A stretch of DNA of 15,766 nt from Treponema sp. UBA4328 (GTDB taxonomy: Bacteria > Spirochaetota > Spirochaetia > Treponematales > Treponemataceae). The position numbers were made by a program, and so were the translations under genes. How positions within the stretch are numbered: the stretch's first letter is position 1; every line of letters starts with the position of its first letter. Below are positions 8,146 to 14,701 of this stretch, piece by piece. Location of the stretch: the NCBI GenBank assembly GCA_002394465.1, contig DGTU01000151.1, positions 1 through 15,766 of the forward strand, read 5' to 3'. The notes beneath the pieces are model-generated. The model searched no databases. It was not told the DNA's origin and worked only from the letters and a program-made list of their open reading frames with translations.

Positions 8146-8174
8146 GACGCAGATACACGCAGATGGACGCGGAT
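8146..8174 (+). repeat. 10-bp-period ACGCAGAT repeat, copy C (left end)
   Basis: Three ACGCAGAT-like octamers spaced 10 bp apart (the last is ACGCGGAT). It matches copy B (8603-8631) in 28 of 29 positions in the same orientation, so the two form direct repeats around the GxxExxY gene. Confidence 0.85.
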
Positions 8175-8190
8175 TTTATGCTTTTTTATT

Positions 8191-8577
8191 TTATATTTCT
8201 GTGTTTTCCTCGATTCCGTTCGCTATTCTTTCTACTGAAACTCTTGGAGTTCCAAAATTTATAAGCAAACCAATTTGTTTATTTGCAGCCTTAAGATAGT
8301 TTAAGACCTGCGCCTTATGAATTTTATCTGTATTTTTTGTTGATTTCAATTCAACTATTACTGAATTTTCAACATATAAATCTGTGATATAGTCTCCAAC
8401 ACAAATTCCCTTATACATAACCGGAAGCGGATATTGCTGCTCTACTTCAAGGCCAGCTTCTTTTAATTCCCATACAAGAGCATTCTCATAAACTTTTTCA
8501 AGGAAACCAGTACCGAGTTCATTTGCTACAGTATAAGCGGCTCCGATTATTTTTTGTGTTATTTCGTTTATGGTCAA
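8191..8577 (-). CDS. GxxExxY protein (PD-(D/E)XK nuclease-like fold)
   Basis: A 128-residue protein with the family's defining GTGFLEKVYENAL (residues 22-34, Gly24-x-x-Glu27-x-x-Tyr30). A PD-(D/E)XK-like core follows: GDYITDLYVENSVIVELKS, with Asp66, Glu77 and Lys79 as likely metal/catalytic residues. Family knowledge places it in PDDEXK_3; its biochemical role is not established. The start is TTG at 8577, supported by AAGGAG about 5 nt upstream; there is no suitable ATG. The gene is more AT-rich than parE and parC beside it, and 28/29-identical repeats lie on both sides, so recent acquisition is likely. It is in the same orientation as parE/parC and would be transcribed by read-through. It may act on its own element's DNA, but this is inference. 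Confidence 0.9.
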   Translation of the reverse strand: MTINEITQKIIGAAYTVANELGTGFLEKVYENALVWELKEAGLEVEQQYPLPVMYKGICVGDYITDLYVENSVIVELKSTKNTDKIHKAQVLNYLKAANKQIGLLINFGTPRVSVERIANGIEENTEI

Positions 8578-8602
8578 AATACTCTCCTTTTTTTATTTTC
8601 AA

Positions 8603-8631
8603 GACGCAGATACACGCAGATGAACGCGGAT
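8603..8631 (+). repeat. 10-bp-period ACGCAGAT repeat, copy B (inner)
   Basis: The same 29-bp motif as at 8146-8174 with one difference (GA for GG in the second gap). It lies just upstream of the GxxExxY ribosome binding site in that gene's reading direction. With copy A (8689-8717) it forms an inverted pair around 57 bp, itself containing GGGG...CCCC and TGCAC-AA-GTGCA dyads, so the RNA can fold into a long hairpin. Confidence 0.85.
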
Positions 8632-8688
8632 AAAGTGTTGGGGGCAAACGCCTTTGCACAAGTGCATTTTCCCCATATCAATATTCCA

Positions 8689-8717
8689 ATCTGCGTGAAT
8701 CTGCGTCCATCTGCGTC
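8689..8717 (-). repeat. 10-bp-period ACGCAGAT repeat, copy A (right end, inverted)
   Basis: Read on the minus strand this is three ACGCAGAT octamers at 10-bp spacing. It matches copy B in 24 of 29 positions, and all differences lie in the 2-bp gaps and one octamer base. It ends 5 nt from the parE stop codon (8725-8723). Confidence 0.85.
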
Positions 8718-8722
8718 GAAAT

Positions 8723-10864
8723 TTACGCATCAATTTCCGAGTTCGTCAGCAAATTATTCTCGATGAACTTTCTGCGCTCAGGCGTGTTCTTGCCCATGTA
8801 GAAGGACAGCAGCTGCGGAATAATCTTGAGCTGGCTGATTTCTACCGGCGTCAGGTGAATTGATTCCGGCGAAATGAACTGACGGAATTCACTCGGGTTG
8901 ATTTCTCCAAGACCTTTAAAGCGGCTGGTTTCGCATGATTTTCCGAGTTTTGCCTGTGCCTTGTCGCGTTCATCCTCTGAATAGCAGTAAATGTTTTCCT
9001 TTTTGTTGCGTACGCGGAAAAGCGGAGTTTCAAGAATATATACGCGGCCGCTCGTTACAAGTTCTTCAAAGTATCCCAGGAAGAACGTAAGTACGAGGTT
9101 TCTGATATGGAAGCCGTCGTTATCGGCATCAGTTGCAATTACGATTTTTGAATAGCGCAGGTTTTCAACTGAGTTTTCGATTCCGAGGGCCATCATAAGC
9201 TGATGAAGTTCGTCGTTCTTGTAAATATCAGTCTGCTTTTTGCCGTACATGTTCTCAGGCTTACCTCGGAGGGAGAAAATTGCCTGATAGTCAGCGTTGC
9301 GTGAATGCGTCATTACGCCGGAAGCAGACTGTCCCTCGGTAATAAATACCATTGAATTCTCACCCTTAGGACCGTCTTCAAGATGATAGCGGCAGTCATC
9401 GAGCTTAGGAATGCGGATGCTCATCTTTTTAGCAGCTTCTTTCATCTGCTTTTTGACGCTTGCAAGCTCGGTACGCATTTTTTCGTTGTGCTGGATTTTT
9501 TCCTGAAGCCGCTGTGCAGCCTTAGGATTTTTATGAAGCCAGTCATCAAGACCTGACTGGGTTTCGCTTATAATCCACTGACGGATATCCGTATTTCCGA
9601 GCTTGTTCTTTGTCTGGCTCTCAAAAACCGGATCCTTTACCTTGGCAAGGATTGCGGCAGTAATTCCGTCCCTTACGTCTTCACTCTTATAGTTTGCGTG
9701 GAAGAAGTCATTTACACCCTTGAGGAAGCCTTCCTTGAATGCATTGAGGTGGGTTCCTCCGTCGCTCGTATACTGTCCGTTTACGAATGAAAAATAATTT
9801 TCGCCGTATGCATTTGTGTGGGTAAAGGCAAACTGGAGGTGAGCACCCGTATATGAACCGATGTCATAAAGCGTATCCGATTCAAGTTCCTTCTGAAGCA
9901 GGTCAAGGAGTCCGTTCTGGCTCACGAAATTCTGTCCGTTGAGGCGGAGCGTAAGTCCCGTGTTAAGGTAAGCGTAATTCCAGATTCGTTTTTCGACGAA
10001 TTCCATGTTGAACGAATATTTGCCGAAGATTTCAACGTCAGGAACGAATTCAAAATATGTTCCGTCCGGCTGAGGATTTTTCATGACGCCGGATTTGTTC
10101 GACTTGAGTTTACCGCGCTCAAAAACCGCTTCAGTACATTTGCCGTCGCGGATTGAAACTACCCTGAAATATGAAGAAAGCGCGTTGACGGCTTTGGTTC
10201 CGACACCGTTCATACCGACAGAAAACTGGAATACATCGTCGTTGTACTTTGCACCGGTATTAATCTGGCTTACGCATTCAACGACTTTTCCGAGCGGAAT
10301 ACCGCGTCCATAGTCCCGGACTTTTACGCGGTTTTCCTTGATTTCGACATCAATGCGGTTTCCGTGTCCCATGATGAATTCATCTATTGAGTTGTCGATT
10401 ACTTCCTTTACGAGGACATAAATACCGTCATTCTGGTTGGAACCGTCTCCGAGGCGGCCGATGTACATTCCCGAGCGGAGGCGTATGTGTTCAAGGGCAT
10501 CAAGATGCTTGATCTGATCATCGCCGTAATCTGCGGCTTTTTTGACGGGAGCGTTTGCGTTAGGATCTATTGCCTTTGCGGCAGCGAGTTTTTTTGCAGC
10601 TTCAGCGGCAGTTGTACCGGGCACGAAGGCTTTTTCTTTTTCTGCAGCAGGCTTAGTCTTTGCCTTAGTCTTGGCATTATCCCATGCACGGAAAGTTCCG
10701 TTTTCATCAATTCCTGCAACAGGCTTTTTAGTTTTTGCAGCCACGGTTTTTGCGGCAGCCGTTGTCTTTGCAGCAGTTTTAGCAGCCGCAGTTTTCACAG
10801 CCGTTTTTTTCGGTGCAGCAGCTTTTACTGCTTTTTCCCCATTTTCTTTTTTAATTCCACCCAT
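8723..10864 (-). CDS. parE: DNA topoisomerase IV subunit B (ParE) with Lys/Ala-rich N-terminal extension
   Basis: The ATPase subunit of topoisomerase IV. GHKL ATPase residues are present: EVIDNSIDE (154-162, Glu154 and Asn158), VRDYGRGIP (182-190) and VGMNGVGTKA (216-225), with the Gln417-Thr418-Lys419 loop contacting ATP. The TOPRIM domain shows TEGQSASG (509-516) and TDADNDG (578-584, Asp579/581/583), and the tail has PQLLSFYMGKNTPERRKF. Spirochaete and Bacteroidetes ParE proteins use QSASG where E. coli has DSAGG. Unusually, about 110 residues precede the ATPase domain. Residues 10-50 are an (A/K/T)-rich repeat resembling histone H1 tails and are likely disordered and DNA-binding. No Met occurs between 2 and 132, and the frame stays open, so I keep ATG 10864. 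It has no clear Shine-Dalgarno; TAGGGT touches the ATG. The stop is 5 nt from the GxxExxY element. Confidence 0.92.
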   Translation of the reverse strand: MGGIKKENGEKAVKAAAPKKTAVKTAAAKTAAKTTAAAKTVAAKTKKPVAGIDENGTFRAWDNAKTKAKTKPAAEKEKAFVPGTTAAEAAKKLAAAKAIDPNANAPVKKAADYGDDQIKHLDALEHIRLRSGMYIGRLGDGSNQNDGIYVLVKEVIDNSIDEFIMGHGNRIDVEIKENRVKVRDYGRGIPLGKVVECVSQINTGAKYNDDVFQFSVGMNGVGTKAVNALSSYFRVVSIRDGKCTEAVFERGKLKSNKSGVMKNPQPDGTYFEFVPDVEIFGKYSFNMEFVEKRIWNYAYLNTGLTLRLNGQNFVSQNGLLDLLQKELESDTLYDIGSYTGAHLQFAFTHTNAYGENYFSFVNGQYTSDGGTHLNAFKEGFLKGVNDFFHANYKSEDVRDGITAAILAKVKDPVFESQTKNKLGNTDIRQWIISETQSGLDDWLHKNPKAAQRLQEKIQHNEKMRTELASVKKQMKEAAKKMSIRIPKLDDCRYHLEDGPKGENSMVFITEGQSASGVMTHSRNADYQAIFSLRGKPENMYGKKQTDIYKNDELHQLMMALGIENSVENLRYSKIVIATDADNDGFHIRNLVLTFFLGYFEELVTSGRVYILETPLFRVRNKKENIYCYSEDERDKAQAKLGKSCETSRFKGLGEINPSEFRQFISPESIHLTPVEISQLKIIPQLLSFYMGKNTPERRKFIENNLLTNSEIDA

Positions 10865-10871
10865 ACCCTAC

Positions 10872-10900
10872 AGTATATATCACTTGCACAAATTCCACAA
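10872..10900 (-). promoter_or_regulatory. Candidate parE promoter, possibly leaderless
   Basis: On the minus strand TTGTGG (10900-10895) is followed after 17 nt by TATACT (10877-10872). Only 7 nt (GTAGGGT) separate the -10 from the parE ATG, so transcription would start at or next to the start codon. A consensus TTGACA farther up (10945-10950 region) lacks a -10 at good spacing. Confidence 0.45.
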
Positions 10901-10955
10901 CATTATGAAATAAAGGATTATGAATCAGCCATAATTTCGAATTGTCAAGGATTAT

Positions 10956-11112
10956 ATAAAAATTGACGGGAGGGAGCAGAAAGGCGGGCAAAAACACTCT
11001 GTTTGTGGATGCTGCAAAGCGGCATTAAATGGGTTCCATTGCCACAAACAGCGTGTAGTGCGCCAGCGCACGGTTTTGACCCGCATTTATGCGACCGGTA
11101 GTCAATTTTTAT
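10956..11112. repeat. Nested multi-hairpin palindromic element (MITE-like or structured RNA)
   Basis: A 157-bp intergenic unit bounded by perfect 12-bp inverted repeats ATAAAAATTGAC (10956-10967) and GTCAATTTTTAT (11101-11112). Inside, GCGGG (10984-10988) pairs with CCCGC (11080-11084) and AAAAC (10991-10995) with GTTTT (11073-11077). Within that, CTGTTTGTGG (10999-11008) pairs perfectly with CCACAAACAG (11042-11051), extending 3 bp more past one mismatch. Two separate hairpins follow: GTGCGC-CA-GCGCAC (11058-11071) and CGCAT-TT-ATGCG (11082-11093). The result is a cloverleaf-like fold possible in DNA or RNA. It fills most of the gap between the HD gene and parE. There is no open frame of note. 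Confidence 0.6.
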
Positions 11113-11160
11113 TATCAACACTTAACTACCTCAAAATTAAGCCTGATTAACAATAATTAT

Positions 11161-12300
11161 TTATTTTAATAAAACCGCCCCGTACTTTGTGTCCTTATAA
11201 TTCATCAGTTCTTCTATATATAAGCGGCCGTCTGCACTTAGTTCCCTCACACGGACATTTTTTCCGCTGCACTTAACAAGCGGATTAATATACCGCCGCT
11301 TGACTTCAAGGCTCACTGAATACCATCCTTCTCCCGGCTCTCCGTCAAAACGTTCAATTTTTTTCATCGTCCGCCAGGTGCGTATCATTGAAGCAAGATA
11401 TTTCTGTTCTTTTCCCTGAAGGTCACCGGCTGCAAACTCATCGAAAATGCGTATAATTTCCCGTTCACTTTTTGAATACAAATCTTCTTCCCGGATAAGA
11501 TGGTTTTCAAGTGCGAGGTTTACGATTTTTCCGAGCATATTAAGCGCGAGCTTGTTTTCGTTTCTCTGGAGGATCAGGGCAACTTCACAGAAGCGCTTTG
11601 TATAATCAACGGCCCTTTCAAGATCCTTAAAGCCGAGTTCATCCCTTCCGCTTTCATTTTTAAGTACAGTTATGTTTTCATAACACCGGCGGACGCTTTC
11701 CATGTCAAAAATCTCTTTATCGCGCACTTCAAAATCACACAGGGCCATTCCGCTCGGAAACATGTATTCAAGCCTGTCAGAACTCAGGCAGGGAATTTCA
11801 TTGTCACAGACGGGATAGGCATGATAATCACACACATCCTCAGCACAAAGTCCGTCAGTTTCAAGAAGCTGCTTAAGTTCCCTGTCAGCGAAAATCATTT
11901 TCTGATTCAGAGATTCGGTTGCTTCCTGCTTAAGGGCATCACCTTTTCTGAAATCTCCGACATGGCTGAACACAGGAGTCGAAACATCATGCAGGAGGGA
12001 TGCAAGGGCCTGTTTTTTGTCGCGGGTGAAATTCCAGGCAATCAGCGCACAGCCTGCAGAATGGTCAAAGCGGGAATAATAAAAGCGGTTTGAATACAGC
12101 GGCGTAAAATCCGTTCCGCAAAGAAGACCTATATCCTTAAGGCGCACAAGAAGCGGAAGTTTAAGGTATTTTTCAAGAAAATCCGGAACCTCAGGACAGA
12201 GAATCCTGTGATATGAAGAAACGTCAAACATAAACTGAAAATCATTATACACAAAAGCAGGCTTTTGCATAATATGCAGAAATTTTGTATAATTATGCAT
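11161..12300 (-). CDS. HD-domain metal-dependent phosphohydrolase
   Basis: A protein of up to 379 residues with an HD-superfamily core: Phe-Asp-His80 in RFDHSAGCALIAW, His104-Asp105 in LASLLHDVSTPVFSHVGDF, and Asp175 in SSDRLEYMF. This is the complete H...HD...D metal-binding set. The arrangement resembles the SAMHD1/YpgQ-like (COG1078) branch, whose members hydrolyse nucleotides, often dNTPs, but substrate cannot be read from sequence. The C-terminal half is helical without a recognised domain. The start is uncertain: ATG 12300 and ATG 12270 both lack a Shine-Dalgarno and overlap the divergent ABC promoter. ATG 12231 lies just below a minus-strand TATAAT (12249-12244) and would give 356 residues while keeping the whole HD motif. 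Downstream lie the palindromic element and parE. Confidence 0.78.
   Translation of the reverse strand: MHNYTKFLHIMQKPAFVYNDFQFMFDVSSYHRILCPEVPDFLEKYLKLPLLVRLKDIGLLCGTDFTPLYSNRFYYSRFDHSAGCALIAWNFTRDKKQALASLLHDVSTPVFSHVGDFRKGDALKQEATESLNQKMIFADRELKQLLETDGLCAEDVCDYHAYPVCDNEIPCLSSDRLEYMFPSGMALCDFEVRDKEIFDMESVRRCYENITVLKNESGRDELGFKDLERAVDYTKRFCEVALILQRNENKLALNMLGKIVNLALENHLIREEDLYSKSEREIIRIFDEFAAGDLQGKEQKYLASMIRTWRTMKKIERFDGEPGEGWYSVSLEVKRRYINPLVKCSGKNVRVRELSADGRLYIEELMNYKDTKYGAVLLK
12265..12293 (+). promoter_or_regulatory. Promoter of the amino-acid ABC transporter operon
   Basis: TTGCAT (12265-12270), a 17-bp spacer, and a consensus TATAAT (12288-12293) give a strong sigma70-type promoter. Transcription would start near 12300, leaving a leader of about 68 nt before the ATG at 12368. 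It is the best promoter match in the window. Confidence 0.7.
12266..12299. promoter_or_regulatory. Two ARG-box-like operators overlapping the promoter
   Basis: TGCATAATATGCA (12266-12278) is a palindrome, and TGTATAATTATGCA (12286-12299) is a near-palindrome of the same pattern. Their centres are about 20-21 bp apart. Known ArgR operators are AT-rich palindromes of the TGNATAATTATNCA type, usually paired two helical turns apart. These sites cover the -35 and -10 of the ABC promoter, a repressing geometry. ArgR binding is inference; no argR gene is visible here. Confidence 0.5.
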
Positions 12301-12367
12301 CTATGGGACAATGGCGTTTTCACGTACGGTCCCTTTTATCTTTTTATACTACTTATAGGAGTTGATT

Positions 12368-13162
12368 ATGAAAAAATCTGCAGTTCTGGCCGCAGTAATT
12401 GCTTCGGCACTTGTATTCACCGGATGTTCAAAAAAAGCTGAACCGGGCGAGTTCACAGCTGAAAAAGGCCTTCTCAAAATCGGAATGGAAATCGGATATC
12501 CTCCGATGGAATATTATGATACCGACGGAAAAACTCCGTGCGGCTTCGACGTTGAACTCGGAAAGGCAGTTGCCTCAAGACTTGGCCTTGAAGCAGAAAT
12601 CATCGACACTGCATGGGACGGAATCTTTGCCGGACTCGATACAAACAAATATGACTGCGTAATGTCAGCAGCTACAATCACACCGAAACGCCTCGAATCA
12701 ATGGATTTTTCAAGCGCTTACATCGGAAACGGACAGACAATCGTCGTAAAAGCCGGCTCAGGATTCAAGCCAGCTTCACCAAAGGATCTTGAAGGAAAAA
12801 CAGTAGCATATCAGGCAGAAACAACTTCTGACCTCTTCATGGAAAAACAGGCTCAGGAAGGACTCAAATTCACTCCTGCTGAATTCGACAAGGTAATCAA
12901 CGCTTACGATGAACTCAAACTCGGCCGCTGCGATGCAGTTGTTTCTGATGCACTTGTATATGCAAACTATGCAAATGACCCTGCATACGAATCTGTATGG
13001 GTCGGCGATGCAGATGAATACTTCGGAATTGCAATCCGCAAGGGAAACAGCCTTCTCCTCGAAAAAATCAATGCAGTTCTCGAAGAAATGAAAAATGACG
13101 GAACCATGAAGGAACTTTACCTTAAGGTTTTCAATACAGACCTTTCAGACACAATAAAATAA
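12368..13162 (+). CDS. Polar amino-acid ABC transporter substrate-binding lipoprotein
   Basis: A 264-residue periplasmic-binding protein of the SBP family 3 type (HisJ/GlnH/ArtJ-like), tethered by a lipid: MKKSAVLAAVIASALVFTGC, Cys at residue 20 of this start. Family features follow in order: LKIGMEIGYPPMEYYD, GFDVELGKAVASRLG, TAWDGIFAGL, CVMSAATITPKRLESMDFSSAY (a standard hinge/ligand region), KTVAYQAETTSDLF, and the C-terminal GIAIRKGNSLLLEKINAVLEEM. It delivers a polar amino acid to the permease encoded downstream; the exact ligand is not readable, and arginine is suggested only by the ARG-box-like operators. I chose ATG 12368 because AGGAG ends 6 nt before it; an in-frame TTG at 12362 abuts the ribosome binding site. 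An intergenic stem-loop follows, consistent with higher expression of this subunit. Confidence 0.93.
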   Translation: MKKSAVLAAVIASALVFTGCSKKAEPGEFTAEKGLLKIGMEIGYPPMEYYDTDGKTPCGFDVELGKAVASRLGLEAEIIDTAWDGIFAGLDTNKYDCVMSAATITPKRLESMDFSSAYIGNGQTIVVKAGSGFKPASPKDLEGKTVAYQAETTSDLFMEKQAQEGLKFTPAEFDKVINAYDELKLGRCDAVVSDALVYANYANDPAYESVWVGDADEYFGIAIRKGNSLLLEKINAVLEEMKNDGTMKELYLKVFNTDLSDTIK

Positions 13163-13180
13163 AAAAACGTAACTGAGTCT

Positions 13181-13209
13181 GCCGGAAGCACTTCTAAAGA
13201 TATTCCGGC
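13181..13209 (+). promoter_or_regulatory. Intercistronic stem-loop between binding protein and permease
   Basis: GCCGGAA (13181-13187) pairs with TTCCGGC (13203-13209) around a 15-nt loop. No T run follows, so it is not a standard terminator. Such hairpins after binding-protein genes typically protect the upstream mRNA and allow more binding protein than permease to be made. Confidence 0.55.
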
Positions 13210-13239
13210 CGGCTCTGTCACAGTCAATCTGGAGAAAAC

Positions 13240-13899
13240 ATGACCTCTTTTCAGAAAATAATCGGATGGGTTCCGGCCCTTCTGGACGGAGCAAAAATTA
13301 CAATCCTGCTCACACTTACAGCCGTTGCTGCCGGAGTAATAATCGGACTTTTCCTGTCTCTCGGAAAAATGTCAAAGAAAAAGATCCTCAACAGGTTCTG
13401 CGGCGCATACATTTTCTTTTTCCGCGGAACACCGCTTCTTATGCAGCTTTATTTTCTGTATTTCGGTCTTCCAAAATTCTTTCCGGCACTTACGCTGACA
13501 AACAAATTCCTTGCAGCTTTCATTGCCTTTGCACTCAACTCAGGAGCCTACATGGCAGAATATATCCGTGCCGCAATTCAGTCGATCGACAAAGGACAGA
13601 AAGAAGCAGGACACGCACTCGGTTTTAATTACTGGCAGACAATGGGATTAATCATCATTCCGCAGTCAATCCGCCGCCTGATACCTGCAATCGGAAACGA
13701 ATTCATTATGGTACTTAAGGATGCTTCCCTCGTTTCCCTGATAGCACTTGAAGACATTACAAAGGTTACACGAAGCATTGCCTCATCTTCAGGAAACGAA
13801 CTTGTCTATGTTCCTGCAATGATTCTTTACCTTATCATCACGGCAGTTTTCTCAATCGTATTCAACAAAACCGAGAAAAAATTCAGTGTGTATGAGTAA
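13240..13899 (+). CDS. Polar amino-acid ABC transporter permease (HisMQ family)
   Basis: A 219-residue inner-membrane permease. Family hallmarks: FFRGTPLLMQLYF near residues 60-72, AEYIRAAIQSIDKGQKEAGHALGF with the EAA loop that docks on the ATPase, YWQTMGLIIIPQSIRRLIPAIGNEF, and LKDASLVS. Hydrophobic segments at roughly 18-42, 56-80, 88-108, 150-165 and 188-212 fit the five-helix core. There is only one permease gene, so the transporter probably uses a homodimer, as in GlnP-type systems, rather than a HisQ/HisM pair. TGGAG 5 nt before the ATG is a good ribosome binding site. It lies 77 nt after the binding protein and 14 nt before the ATPase gene, in one operon. Confidence 0.94.
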   Translation: MTSFQKIIGWVPALLDGAKITILLTLTAVAAGVIIGLFLSLGKMSKKKILNRFCGAYIFFFRGTPLLMQLYFLYFGLPKFFPALTLTNKFLAAFIAFALNSGAYMAEYIRAAIQSIDKGQKEAGHALGFNYWQTMGLIIIPQSIRRLIPAIGNEFIMVLKDASLVSLIALEDITKVTRSIASSSGNELVYVPAMILYLIITAVFSIVFNKTEKKFSVYE

Positions 13900-13913
13900 A
13901 AGGAATTAAACAA

Positions 13914-14672
13914 ATGAGTATTATAAAAACAGAAAATATCGACGTTTCTTTCGGAGAACTTCATGTTCTCAAGGGAGTATCCCTCGAAGTACAGCCGAAG
14001 GAAGTTGTCTGCATTATAGGACCTTCAGGAGCCGGAAAATCAACATTCCTGCGCACCCTGAACCGTCTCGAAAAATTCGATACGGGAAAAATCTATGTCG
14101 ATGACAAACTCCTCGATGAATACAAAGACGGAAAGCATGTATTCAAGATGCCGAAACATGAACGCTCAAAGGTTCTCCTTGAAATGGGAATGGTTTTTCA
14201 GCGCTTCAATCTGTTTCCGCACAAAACGGTACTCCAGAACGTAATGCTTGCTCCTGTACACGTAAAAAAAGAAAACCGTGCTGAAACGAAAAAACGCGCA
14301 ATGGACCTTCTTGCACGCGTAGGACTTGCTGACAAGGCCGATGAATACCCGAACAGGCTTTCAGGCGGACAGCAGCAGCGTGTTGCAATTGCCCGTGCCC
14401 TCGCAATGGAACCAAAAATCATGCTCTTTGACGAACCTACCAGCGCCCTGGATCCTGAACTTGTAGGCGAAGTCCTCAACGTAATGAAGCAGCTTGCAGA
14501 AGAAGGAATGACGATGATAGTAGTAACCCACGAAATGGGCTTTGCCCGTGAAGTTGCAAACCGCGTTCTTTTCATGGAAAGCGGAAAAATCGTCGAAGAA
14601 GGCACTCCTTCAGAAATCTTCACCGCTCCCAAAAGCGAACGTCTCCAGCAGTTCCTTAAAAGCGTACTGTAA
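13914..14672 (+). CDS. Polar amino-acid ABC transporter ATP-binding protein
   Basis: A 252-residue ABC ATPase of the HisP/GlnQ type that powers import through the permease upstream. Motifs: Walker A GPSGAGKST (36-44), Q-loop VFQRFNLFPH (94-103, Gln96), signature LSGGQQQR (149-156), Walker B IMLFDEPTSALD (169-180) and the switch histidine in THE (His206). The Q-loop reads FQRF where most relatives have FQQF or FQHF. An insert around residues 66-88 (YKDGKHVFKMPKHERSK) lies between Walker A and the Q-loop, as is common for this family. AGGA about 9 nt upstream is the ribosome binding site. The stop is followed by 30 nt and then the 22-bp tandem repeats; no classical terminator is evident. Confidence 0.95.
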   Translation: MSIIKTENIDVSFGELHVLKGVSLEVQPKEVVCIIGPSGAGKSTFLRTLNRLEKFDTGKIYVDDKLLDEYKDGKHVFKMPKHERSKVLLEMGMVFQRFNLFPHKTVLQNVMLAPVHVKKENRAETKKRAMDLLARVGLADKADEYPNRLSGGQQQRVAIARALAMEPKIMLFDEPTSALDPELVGEVLNVMKQLAEEGMTMIVVTHEMGFAREVANRVLFMESGKIVEEGTPSEIFTAPKSERLQQFLKSVL

Positions 14673-14701
14673 AAAATAAGGGAATCTGTTTCTCAATAAA
14701 C

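Larger units (their letters stand above)
8146..8717. mobile_element. GxxExxY cassette with inverted-repeat ends, inserted between parE and parC
   Basis: A 572-bp unit whose ends are inverted copies of the same 29-bp motif: GACGCAGAT at 8146 and ATCTGCGTC ending at 8717. It holds one gene (8191-8577) plus an extra inner copy of the motif (8603-8631). The right end is 5 nt from the parE stop, and the left end is 20 nt from the parC ATG, just short of its AGAGGA. Removing it would leave parE and parC about 25 nt apart, normal operon spacing. There is no transposase and no clear target duplication (AATTA on the left, GAAAT on the right). GxxExxY genes are known to occur in insertions such as 23S rRNA intervening sequences. 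I infer a small passive or in-trans mobilised element. Confidence 0.6.

Noticed and set aside
8126..8158. Earlier parC start at 8158
   Set aside because: The extra 11 codons lie partly in the element repeat and lack a ribosome binding site, while ATG 8125 has AGAGGA at good spacing and matches the usual ParC N-terminus.
10542..10913. Plus-strand frame opposite the parE start (Ala/Phe-rich, 123 codons)
   Set aside because: It is the antisense shadow of the Lys/Ala-rich repeat in parE; low complexity and no ribosome binding site.
11500..12093. Plus-strand frame of 197 codons
   Set aside because: It lies wholly opposite the HD-domain gene, whose motifs are clear; it has no family features.
12305..12345. 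Attenuator in the ABC leader (GGGAC/GTCCC followed by T-rich sequence)
   Set aside because: Only a 5-bp stem with a large bulged loop and an interrupted T tract; too weak to call.
12362..12370. TTG start at 12362 for the binding protein
   Set aside because: It abuts the AGGAG ribosome binding site; ATG 12368 is correctly spaced and begins a standard signal peptide (MKKS).
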